The notes under the pieces: generated by a model
What the model was told of the DNA's origin: nothing
Seen by the model: only the letters and a program-made list of their open reading frames with translations
The model's database searches: none
Program-made: the position numbers and the translations under genes
Assembly (NCBI RefSeq): GCF_052119585.1
Contig: NZ_JBGQOJ010000002.1
Span: 62,001-126,000, forward strand
Direction of reading: 5' to 3'
Length of the DNA stretch: 64,000 nucleotides
Source: JBGQOJ01 sp052119585
Lineage (GTDB): Bacteria; Pseudomonadota; Alphaproteobacteria; Rhodobacterales; Rhodobacteraceae
Shown here: piece by piece, positions 17,095-24,283 of the stretch
How the letters are laid out: every line of letters starts with the position of its first letter
Numbering within the stretch: the stretch's first letter is position 1

Positions 17095-17670
17095 CGGTTG
17101 TCGGTCGCGCCGATCCGGTCCGCCGGGTCGGGCGCATAGGGCGGTATTCCGATCCTAAAGGCTTAGACCCCCAAATGTCTTATTAGACCTTTGGTCCAAT
17201 ATTTCATTGGACCTCTGGGCCTTCATTTGTGGCGAAAATGTGGTAGGATTATGGTATATTGATGAAGCGATTATTTGATCTGGTGATCTTTCGAGTCGAG
17301 TGAATTTATCGCTGCCGCAGGCAAAGGCATTTCCGCCTTTCTGCAAAACATCGACGATGCCCCGATGCAAACGGGATGCCGCAATTTCTTGGGCATCTCG
17401 AGGGGCCCCGGGATAGCAGGTGTCCGCGTTTCAGCGGAACGGCGTTCTGGACGTTTTTGCAGCCAGCGCCAGATACACCGCGCGCTGCGGGGATCTGGCG
17501 ATGTTGCGTTGACCAGTGCAAGAGGCGGATCTGTTCTGATCGCCTTGTGGGTATCCCGGAATTTAGTCTGAAGACCAACAAGAACGAGGGGGGCATTCCA
17601 GATCCTTCCAGTGTCGCGAGGCAGAAACAGGCATTCCCGGGCACACTGAATTTTTCAAAGGGAGACAGAA
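17095..17670. other. 576-bp region without a recognised gene
   Basis: No convincing coding sequence is seen; short open frames here have no signature and no ribosome-binding site. The first 120 bp contain two adjacent inverted repeats at 17171-17213. The last 30 bp hold the ribosome-binding site GGGAG of the following secreted protein gene. Confidence 0.5.
17171..17213. repeat. two overlapping-register inverted repeats downstream of mtlK
   Basis: The first, CCAAATGTCT-TATT-AGACCTTTGG (17171-17194), pairs 9 of 10 positions around TATT. The second, GGTCCAAT-ATTTC-ATTGGACC (17193-17213), is a perfect 8-bp inverted repeat. Their centres are about 20 bp (two helical turns) apart and they share bases 17193-17194. 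They could be a double operator for a dimeric regulator, or alternative RNA hairpins after mtlK. Confidence 0.55.
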
Positions 17671-18402
17671 ATGTCCTATTCAAAATTTCTCAAGATGACC
17701 GTCGCCGTTTCCGGTTTCGCGGTTTTGGCGGGCGGCGTGCCGACATTGGCATCGGCAGAGCAATATAACGTGTGCCTGCCGGAAACGATTCCGCCAAATG
17801 TCCTGAGACGTATTCAGCGTCGGCCCGATTTTCAAAACATCATCAACCAGATGCTGGAAGCCTGTCCCGCACAAGCGTTGATTCTGGCCGAGGCGCCAAC
17901 AGCCTCTGTGGTGCCCGAGACTGTCGGCGAGGGCGGCGGAAGTGAAGAAGGCGACGACGCGACATCTGATCCGAATACGCCACCACCGACGGATAATGGC
18001 GGCGGTGAGAACGGCGGCGGTGAGAACGGCGGCGGTGAAAACGGCGGTGGTGAAAACGGCGGTGGCGGCGGCCATAACGGCGGCGGTGGCGGCCATAACG
18101 GCGGTGGCGGTGGCCATAACGGCGGCGGCGGCGGCCATAACGGCGGCGGTGGCGGCCATAACGGCGGCGGCGGCGGCCATAACGGCGGTGGCGGCGGCCA
18201 TAACGGCGGTGGTGGTGAAAACGGCGGCGGAGGCGGCCATAACGGCGGCGGCCACCATGGCGGCAATGGCGACGACGACAATGGCCATCATGCCGGGAAC
18301 TATGACGACGACGATCATGATGAAGGCGGTCGTCGCCATGGGCGCAGGGGCGATGACCGGGGGCATCACTCGGATGACGATGACGAGCAGGTGCCATCCT
18401 AG
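17671..18402 (+). CDS. secreted Gly/His/Asn tandem-repeat protein with acidic-histidine tail
   Basis: This 243-aa protein starts at ATG 17671 behind GGGAG. Residues 1-30 are a signal peptide (...LAGGVPTLASAEQ). Residues 31-75 form a short ordinary segment with two cysteines (NVCLPETIPPNVLRRI and MLEACPAQ). After an acidic linker come four GGGEN units and then eight GGGGGHN units (seven consecutive, then one after a GGGGEN variant). The tail is rich in His and Asp (for example NGHHAGNYDDDDHDEGG). I do not recognise a family. The His/Asp richness suggests metal binding or an extracellular matrix role, as inference only. It is convergent with a transglutaminase-like proteinase gene. Confidence 0.75.
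   Translation: MSYSKFLKMTVAVSGFAVLAGGVPTLASAEQYNVCLPETIPPNVLRRIQRRPDFQNIINQMLEACPAQALILAEAPTASVVPETVGEGGGSEEGDDATSDPNTPPPTDNGGGENGGGENGGGENGGGENGGGGGHNGGGGGHNGGGGGHNGGGGGHNGGGGGHNGGGGGHNGGGGGHNGGGGENGGGGGHNGGGHHGGNGDDDNGHHAGNYDDDDHDEGGRRHGRRGDDRGHHSDDDDEQVPS
17998..18243 (+). repeat. in-gene tandem repeat: 4 x 15 bp then 8 x 21 bp
   Basis: Four 15-bp units (encoding GGGEN) at 17998-18057 are followed by seven consecutive 21-bp units (GGGGGHN) at 18058-18204, one 18-bp GGGGEN unit, and an eighth 21-bp unit at 18223-18243. Copies differ almost only at third positions (GGC/GGT/GGA), so the array is old enough to have diverged or is kept by selection on the protein. Confidence 0.93.
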
Positions 18403-18452
18403 CGCGCAGGCCGTCCGGCTTGATCCCGTCAGGAAACCTGCAACACAAAAAC

Positions 18453-18477
18453 AAAGGGCGCCGATCGGCGCCCTTTT
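18453..18477. terminator. intrinsic terminator after the repeat-protein gene
   Basis: AAAGGGCGCC-GATC-GGCGCCCTTT is a perfect 10-bp stem followed by a further T, with A-rich sequence on the other side. It lies between convergent genes and may serve both. Confidence 0.85.
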
Positions 18478-18512
18478 CGTGTCGGGCCGGAATGCGTCCG
18501 GCTACAGGGCCT

Positions 18513-19127
18513 TTACCGCGAGGCGGTGGGGCGGTCTTTCAGCATATGCCCGGCCAGCACAGCATACCATGATCCCAGCGAGGCGGGATTCTGCATTTTC
18601 AAAAAGGTATATCCTGTGTCGGTCCAGTGAACGATCCGGCTGTTCAGGCTGTCCAGCACCAGATCACCACGGTCCGTTCGCATGACCAGAACCGCGTGAC
18701 TGCTGTTCTTGCGGTCAAGGACCGTCGCGATCAACAAATTCGAGGACGCCACCCCCGCCTGCATCAGCTTCATTTTCTTGAGAAGGACGATATCCTCGCA
18801 GTCGCCCCCTCGTGTGGTCGGCAGGGCCCAACGCTCTGCCTGCCCGTATTGTTGCTGATCCTCGATCTGGCGGGTCTTCCGGTTGACGCTGGAATTGACC
18901 GATCGGGCCAGCGCCAGATCCGCCGGACCGGACGGTGATGCGGCCCGGTCCGATGCGCAGGCCCATGCATAGTTGGCGCATAGCCCCTTCGAACCCGGCG
19001 GTGCCGTGACGGGGTATTGCGCCACAAGAAATGCATTGGTGCTGTTCGCGGCAACCACAGGGGCAGGGGCCAGTATTGATGCAAGGGTAAGCGCCGCGCC
19101 ACAGGCGGCCCGGAATACTCCGGTCAA
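18513..19127 (-). CDS. bacterial transglutaminase-like cysteine proteinase (DUF920/BTLCP)
   Basis: This 204-aa protein has an N-terminal signal peptide (ALTLASILAPAPVVAA). The mature part is a papain/transglutaminase-like fold with a visible Cys-His-Asp triad: RGGDCEDIVLLK near residue 107 (Cys), NSSHAVLVM near 145 (His) and LVLDSLNS near 158 (Asp). BTLCP proteins are periplasmic; the best-known member, LapG, cleaves surface adhesins under c-di-GMP control. No LapD-like receptor or large adhesin is seen in the window, so its target here is unknown. The convergent repeat-protein gene is a possible partner by proximity only. Confidence 0.85.
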   Translation of the reverse strand: MTGVFRAACGAALTLASILAPAPVVAANSTNAFLVAQYPVTAPPGSKGLCANYAWACASDRAASPSGPADLALARSVNSSVNRKTRQIEDQQQYGQAERWALPTTRGGDCEDIVLLKKMKLMQAGVASSNLLIATVLDRKNSSHAVLVMRTDRGDLVLDSLNSRIVHWTDTGYTFLKMQNPASLGSWYAVLAGHMLKDRPTASR

Positions 19128-19697
19128 AACGTCATTCCAAGTGTCATTTGTCCAACCTCATATTGGCCTGATCGCGCAAGTGTCGCAGGTGAATTGGCCT
19201 GCGGCATGGCAAGATTAAGGGAAAAAAGCGGCGGGATGGCCGAACAGGCTGTGCCCTTGCAGGGGCAGATGGGATGTGGACGTCCTGACAAATGACTGCA
19301 TTCCTCGCGCGAGATTTTGTTGCGGTTTTCCGACCCGAAAACCGAGTGGCACAAATATATCGGGTGGTATTAACCCTGCTTCGTTTGCCTGCGCGTCGGC
19401 AGGCCCTCTGTTCAACGGCTCTTGGTTGACCGTTTTCCTGAGACCATGGGTAACGGCAAAAGATCGTTGTCGCAAAGGTTTAGATTTCCTTATGGCGAAA
19501 CTTCGCCTTTCGGCGCCTGTGATGGGCACAAATACGCCAATCGAGCGGGGCCGGGGTGCGGGCAAGCCGAGATAACCGGTGCGCCCATGCGGGGGTCTGG
19601 CGCGGATCGGGGCGGTATCCTTTGACAACAGTCGGTCGGGCCATCACTCTGGGTCGCAACGCCATGGATTGGCGAATGAAATCAAAAGGGCAGGCGC
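19128..19697. other. 570-bp region without a recognised gene
   Basis: No gene with a plausible ribosome-binding site or family signature is seen. The region contains a perfect 8-bp hairpin, CGGTTTTC-CGACCC-GAAAACCG, at 19323-19344. The promoters of the BTLCP gene (minus) and the GMC oxidoreductase (plus) must lie here. Confidence 0.45.
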
Positions 19698-21320
19698 GTG
19701 ACAGACTTTCCGGCAGAGACCACTTATGACTACATCATCGTCGGCGCGGGCTCTGCCGGATCGGTTCTTGCCAACCGCCTGTCCGCCGATCCCGCAACCC
19801 GCGTTCTGGTGCTGGAGGCGGGAAAAAAGGACGACTGGATCTGGTTCCATATCCCCGCCGGTTATCTGTTCGCCATCGGGAACCCCCGCGCGGACTGGTG
19901 TTTCACAACCGCGCCGGAGGCGGGATTGAACGGTCGCAGCCTGAACTATCCGCGTGGCAAGGTGATCGGCGGCTGTTCTGCGATCAACGGTATGATCTAT
20001 ATGCGGGGGCAGGCGCAGGACTATGACCATTGGCGCCAGCTTGGCCTGACGGGATGGGGCTGGGACGATGTGCTGCCGGTCTTCAAATCGCACGAGGATC
20101 ACTTCGGGGGGGACAGCGCGCTGCACGGTCGGGGCGGCGAATGGCGGGTCGAAGAACCGCGCATCCACTGGGAGGTGCTGGACCGTTACCGCGACGCGGC
20201 CGAGGAATGCGGTATCGCCAAGATCGACGATTTCAATCTGGGTGACAACGAGGGGTCGGGCTATTTTCAGGTGAACCAGAAAAGGGGCACCCGCTGGTCG
20301 GCGGCGCGGGGGTTTCTGAAACCTGTGCTGCACCGCAAGAACCTGATGCTGGAAACCGGCTGTCTGGTGGACCGGATCGGGCTGGACGGCACCCGCGCGC
20401 GCCGGATCGAATGGGTCCAGAACGGCACAAGGCGTACGGCGACCGCGCGCAAAGAGATCATTCTGACCTCGGGCGCGATCGGGTCGGTTCAGGTGTTGCA
20501 GCGGTCCGGCATCGGGGGCGGCAAGGCGCTGTCCGACCTTGGCATTCCCGTCGTGCTTGACCGGCCCGGCGTCGGCGCGAACCTTCAGGACCACCTGCAA
20601 CTGCGCCTGATCTACAAGGTCAGCGGCATCCGTACCCTGAACGAGACATACGCGAATCCGCTGCGCCGTGCGATGATGGGGCTGGACTATGCGATCAACC
20701 GGCGCGGGCCGCTGACGATGGCCCCCTCGCAACTGGGGCTGTTCACGCGGTCGGGCAAGGATGTCGACCGCGCTGATCTTGAATTCCACGTGCAGCCCTT
20801 GTCGCTGGGCAAATTCGGCGAACCGCTGCACCGGTTCCCGGCGATCACCACCAGCGTGTGCAACCTGCGCCCCGAAAGCCGTGGGCATATCGCGATATCG
20901 GCACGCGCGGCAGACGCCGCCCCGATCATCGCCCCGAACTATCTGTCGGCGGCCCGCGACCGCGAGATTGCCGCCCGCTCTATCCGAATGGCGCGGCGCA
21001 TCGCGGGGGCGGCGGCGTTGCGGCCCTACGCGCCACAGGAATTCCTGCCCGGGGCAGCGGTGGACAATACCGAAGAGGCGCTTGTGCGGGCCGCCGGCGA
21101 TCTGGGAACGACGATTTTCCATCCCGTCGGCACGGCCAGAATGGGGCTTTCGACCGACCCGATGGCGGTTGTCGATGCGCGATTGCGGGTGTTCGGCATC
21201 GAAGGCCTGCGGGTTGCCGATGCCTCGGTCATGCCGACGATCACCTCGGGGAACACCAATTCCCCGACCATGATGATCGCCGAAAAGGCCGCGGCGATGA
21301 TCCTGGAGGACAACAGATAG
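19698..21320 (+). CDS. GMC-family FAD oxidoreductase (choline/alcohol dehydrogenase-like)
   Basis: This 540-aa protein starts at GTG 19698 with AAAGGG upstream. It has the FAD-binding dinucleotide motif YIIVGAGSAGSVLANRL near residue 12, GMC signature 1 (PRGKVIGGCSAINGMIYMRG) near 88, signature 2 (TSGAIGSVQVLQRSGIG) near 257, and the C-terminal HPVGTARMG and NSPTMMIAEKAA with the catalytic His. There is no signal peptide. The family oxidises alcohols to aldehydes or lactones. Choline dehydrogenase is one member, but AlkJ-type long-chain or polyol alcohol dehydrogenases look equally possible. It is monocistronic and ends 40 bp before the convergent cbbR. Confidence 0.85.
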   Translation: MTDFPAETTYDYIIVGAGSAGSVLANRLSADPATRVLVLEAGKKDDWIWFHIPAGYLFAIGNPRADWCFTTAPEAGLNGRSLNYPRGKVIGGCSAINGMIYMRGQAQDYDHWRQLGLTGWGWDDVLPVFKSHEDHFGGDSALHGRGGEWRVEEPRIHWEVLDRYRDAAEECGIAKIDDFNLGDNEGSGYFQVNQKRGTRWSAARGFLKPVLHRKNLMLETGCLVDRIGLDGTRARRIEWVQNGTRRTATARKEIILTSGAIGSVQVLQRSGIGGGKALSDLGIPVVLDRPGVGANLQDHLQLRLIYKVSGIRTLNETYANPLRRAMMGLDYAINRRGPLTMAPSQLGLFTRSGKDVDRADLEFHVQPLSLGKFGEPLHRFPAITTSVCNLRPESRGHIAISARAADAAPIIAPNYLSAARDREIAARSIRMARRIAGAAALRPYAPQEFLPGAAVDNTEEALVRAAGDLGTTIFHPVGTARMGLSTDPMAVVDARLRVFGIEGLRVADASVMPTITSGNTNSPTMMIAEKAAAMILEDNR

Positions 21321-21360
21321 ACGGCACCCGCCGCCCCGCGGCGACACCCCTATGGGTGGG

Positions 21361-22281
21361 CTAGTTCGGCAGAAACGACCCTTTGGCGGAATTGATGAAA
21401 TCCATGATGACCTGCGTCGCGCCGCTCAATTCGGTCGCGGCCGGATGGATCAGGAACCATGTCCGCAGAATCGGAAGCTCGGGCGTTCGGACCTCGACCA
21501 GCCGACCGCTGTGGATTTCTTCGGTCACGGTGTGACGAGAGATGATCGCGATGCCAAGACCTGCAATCACCGCCTGTTTGATCGTCTCGTTCGACCCCAT
21601 GACAATGCTGGAATAGCCCTGACCCTGGCCGATGCGGTCCAGAAACCGGGTGGTCAGGATACGGGTTCCCGATCCTTCCTCGCGCAGGATGATGGTTTCT
21701 TGCAGGATGTCCTGCGGGCCGATCCCGTCTGCCGTTGCCAGCCTGTGGCCGGGTGACACGATCAACGCATGCGGATGATCCCCGATGACCGTCGCGGTGA
21801 CGACAGGTTCGCGCGGCGGGCGGCCCATGATCGCCAGATCAATGGTGTTGTCGGTCAGGGCGGCGATGATCTCGGTCCGGTTTCCGATCTTCAGGATGAC
21901 TTCGATATTGGGGTAGGCCTTGTTCAGGGTGGCGACCAGTTGTGGCGCAAAATATTTGCCGGTGCTGACAACCCCCAGAACCATGGTGCCCGACAGCCCC
22001 TTGCTCAGCGCCTCGATCTGGCGCACCGCGCCATGCAGGGCCGCGACGCATTTGCGGTGCGCCGCCAGCAAGGCGACCCCCTGCGGCGTCAGGCAAAACT
22101 GCCGCGACCCGGCCCGAAGGATCATCGGACAGCCGAAATTATCCTCGAGCGTTTTCATCTGGCTGTGGACGGCAGGGGTGGTCAGGCCCATCAACTCGGC
22201 GGCGCCGGTCAAAGACCCGGTTGTTTCGACCGCCTCCAGTGTCCGTAACTGTTTGAATGTAAGTGCGTTCAGCCGCTTCAT
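21361..22281 (-). CDS. cbbR: LysR-type regulator of the Calvin-cycle operon
   Basis: This 306-aa protein has an N-terminal LysR helix-turn-helix (FKQLRTLEAVETTGSLTGAAELMGLTTPAVHSQMKTLE in pieces over residues 9-45) and a type 2 periplasmic-binding-protein-like effector domain. CbbR-like features include LGVVSTGKYFAPQLVA near residue 102 and LAIMGRPP near 147. It is transcribed divergently from the cbb operon with about 97 bp between start codons, the normal arrangement in which CbbR binds between the genes and activates the operon in response to metabolites such as RuBP. Confidence 0.92.
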   Translation of the reverse strand: MKRLNALTFKQLRTLEAVETTGSLTGAAELMGLTTPAVHSQMKTLEDNFGCPMILRAGSRQFCLTPQGVALLAAHRKCVAALHGAVRQIEALSKGLSGTMVLGVVSTGKYFAPQLVATLNKAYPNIEVILKIGNRTEIIAALTDNTIDLAIMGRPPREPVVTATVIGDHPHALIVSPGHRLATADGIGPQDILQETIILREEGSGTRILTTRFLDRIGQGQGYSSIVMGSNETIKQAVIAGLGIAIISRHTVTEEIHSGRLVEVRTPELPILRTWFLIHPAATELSGATQVIMDFINSAKGSFLPN

Positions 22282-22378
22282 TAAATTTTCCTGAACATGA
22301 ATTAGAAAACTTCAAATTTTATTATAATTCAATAATGCGAATATGAAAGGGAATTGTAATCGGGGAGGGGAGGCCACG
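22282..22378. promoter_or_regulatory. divergent cbbR/cbb promoter region with candidate CbbR sites
   Basis: This 97-bp AT-rich stretch contains TGAA-N9-TTCA at 22298-22314 and TTATT-N7-AATAA at 22319-22335. Both are dyads that include LysR-type T-N11-A spacing and could be the recognition and activation sites of CbbR. The operon ribosome-binding site GGGGAGG lies at 22367-22373. Confidence 0.5.
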
Positions 22379-23386
22379 ATGACACCCAATGTCGACATCA
22401 TCGCATGTGACAGAATACCCGAGGCGCTGCAAAAGCCAATGATCGCCATATGCGGTGTCGCGGCGCAGTTGTCGCGAACCATCGCCCGGGGGCCTCTTTC
22501 CGGCGCGTTGGGTGTCGAAGTTGGCAGTAATACCGACGGCGACGGGCAAAAGGCGCTTGATATCATTGCGGACGAGGCGATGGCAGACGCGCTGCGCGGA
22601 ACCGGTGTCCGCTGGTTCGCGTCAGAGGAACGCGAAGGCGTCATCGCAATTGATGCGGACGGAACGATCGGGCTGGCAACCGACCCGCTGGACGGGTCAT
22701 CGAACATCGACGTGAACGTGTCGATCGGCACGATCTTTTCCTTCGTCGCGGCGCAGGACGATGGCGATGCGACATTTCTTCAGCCGGGGACACAACAACT
22801 GGGCGGCGGCTATGTCGTCTACGGGCCACAGACGGCGTTGATTGTCACCTTTGGCGACGGGGTGCAGCACTATGTGCTGGACCCCGACAGCGGAGCGTTC
22901 GTGTTGGTGAACGACCGCGTGATGATCCCGAATGCCTCGACCGAATTCGCGATCAATGCGTCGAACTACCGACATTGGTCAAAGCCGGTCCGCGCCTATA
23001 TCGACGATTGCCTTGCGGGCGATACCGGGCCGCGCGCCAAGAATTTCAACATGCGCTGGGTGGCCTCTTTGGTGGCCGAAACCCACCGGATCCTGATGCG
23101 GGGCGGCATCTTTCTGTATCCCGCCGACGACAGGAAAGGCTACGGGCAGGGGCGGCTGCGCCTGCTTTACGAATGTGCGCCGATTGCCCTGCTGGTCGAA
23201 CAGGCCGGTGGCCGCGCAACCGATGGCAGCGAGCGGCTCCTGACCCGCGCACCCACACATCTGCACATGCGCACCCCGTTTATCTTTGGCACCACCGAAA
23301 AGGTCGATCGGCTGACGGCCTATCACGACATGCCGGACCAAGAGGTTTCCGCCCTGTTCGGAAGCCGCGGCCTGTTCCGGGTTTGA
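22379..23386 (+). CDS. fbp: fructose-1,6-bisphosphatase class I
   Basis: This 335-aa protein starts at ATG 22379, where GGGGAGG gives a strong ribosome-binding site (an upstream in-frame start would put the site inside the gene). Motifs are GLATDPLDGSSNIDVNVSIGTIFS near residue 100 (metal and phosphate binding, typical of FBPase class I) and KGYGQGRLRLLYECAPIALLVEQAGGRATDG near 255 in pieces. It hydrolyses FBP (and possibly sedoheptulose bisphosphate) in RuBP regeneration. It is the first gene of the cbb operon. Confidence 0.94.
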   Translation: MTPNVDIIACDRIPEALQKPMIAICGVAAQLSRTIARGPLSGALGVEVGSNTDGDGQKALDIIADEAMADALRGTGVRWFASEEREGVIAIDADGTIGLATDPLDGSSNIDVNVSIGTIFSFVAAQDDGDATFLQPGTQQLGGGYVVYGPQTALIVTFGDGVQHYVLDPDSGAFVLVNDRVMIPNASTEFAINASNYRHWSKPVRAYIDDCLAGDTGPRAKNFNMRWVASLVAETHRILMRGGIFLYPADDRKGYGQGRLRLLYECAPIALLVEQAGGRATDGSERLLTRAPTHLHMRTPFIFGTTEKVDRLTAYHDMPDQEVSALFGSRGLFRV

Positions 23387-23395
23387 GGATTTAAA

Positions 23396-24283
23396 ATGAG
23401 CAAGAAATACCCCATCATTTCGGTCACCGGCTCTTCTGGCGCGGGGACCACGACGGTCAAAAGCACGTTTGACCAGATCTTCCGCCGCGAAGGCATCAAG
23501 ACCGTGTCGATCGAAGGCGACGCCTTTCATCGCTACGACAGAGCCGCGATGAAAGTGGAGTTGGACCGGCGCAAGACGGGGGGCGTCTCCAGCTTCAGCC
23601 ATTTCAGCTATGACGCCAATGTTCTGGACGAACTGGAGCGCGTGTTCCGCGAGTTCGGCGAGAGCGGCCGGGGCAAAACCCGCCACTATGTCCACGACGC
23701 GACAGAGGCCGAGAGATGGGGCACCCCACCCGGCACCTTCACCGACTGGGCCGATTTCGAGGACGGGGCCGACCTGTTGTTCTACGAAGGTCTGCACGGC
23801 GCGGTGGTCAACGACGAGGTGAATCTTTCGGCGCTGGCCGACCTTAAGATCGGGGTTGTGCCCGTCATCAACCTGGAATGGATACAAAAGATCCACCGCG
23901 ACAAGAAAATGCGCGGCTATTCCACAGAGGCCGTGACCGACACGATCCTGCGCCGGATGCCCGCCTATGTGCATTGCATCTGCCCGCAGTTCATCGAAAC
24001 CGACGTGAATTTCCAGCGGGTGCCGGTGGTCGACACCTCCGATCCCTTTATCGCCCGATGGATTCCCACAGCCGACGAAAGCCTTGTGGTGATCCGGTTC
24101 AAGACCCCGCGCGGGATCGACTTTCCCTATCTCACCTCGATGATCGACGGAAGCTGGATGAGCCGCGCCAATTCCATCGTCATTCCGGGCGGCAAGATGG
24201 ATCTGGCAATGCAGCTGATCTTTACGCCGCTGGTGATCCGCCTCGTTTCTGAATCCAAACGCGCCAGAGGAGCCTTTCCATGA
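23396..24283 (+). CDS. prk: phosphoribulokinase
   Basis: This 295-aa proteobacterial-type PRK starts with MSKKYPIISVTGSSGAGTTT, holding the P-loop GSSGAGTTT at about residues 12-20. It has the GDAFHRYDR substrate motif near 41, FSHFSYDAN near 68 and LFYEGLHGAV near 130 with the Walker B-like acid. It phosphorylates ribulose 5-phosphate to RuBP, the committed substrate of RuBisCO. Its stop overlaps the tkt start (ATGA). Confidence 0.95.
   Translation: MSKKYPIISVTGSSGAGTTTVKSTFDQIFRREGIKTVSIEGDAFHRYDRAAMKVELDRRKTGGVSSFSHFSYDANVLDELERVFREFGESGRGKTRHYVHDATEAERWGTPPGTFTDWADFEDGADLLFYEGLHGAVVNDEVNLSALADLKIGVVPVINLEWIQKIHRDKKMRGYSTEAVTDTILRRMPAYVHCICPQFIETDVNFQRVPVVDTSDPFIARWIPTADESLVVIRFKTPRGIDFPYLTSMIDGSWMSRANSIVIPGGKMDLAMQLIFTPLVIRLVSESKRARGAFP

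Noticed and set aside
17306..17683. Minus-strand open frame upstream of the repeat protein
   Set aside because: No ribosome-binding site or domain, and it would run through the repeat-protein start region.
17680..18369. Long minus-strand and alternative-frame open frames (Ala-, Pro- or Arg/His-rich) over the repeat protein
   Set aside because: They exist only because the GGN-rich 15- and 21-bp repeats keep all frames open; no ribosome-binding site or signature, while the plus frame has a signal peptide and ribosome-binding site.
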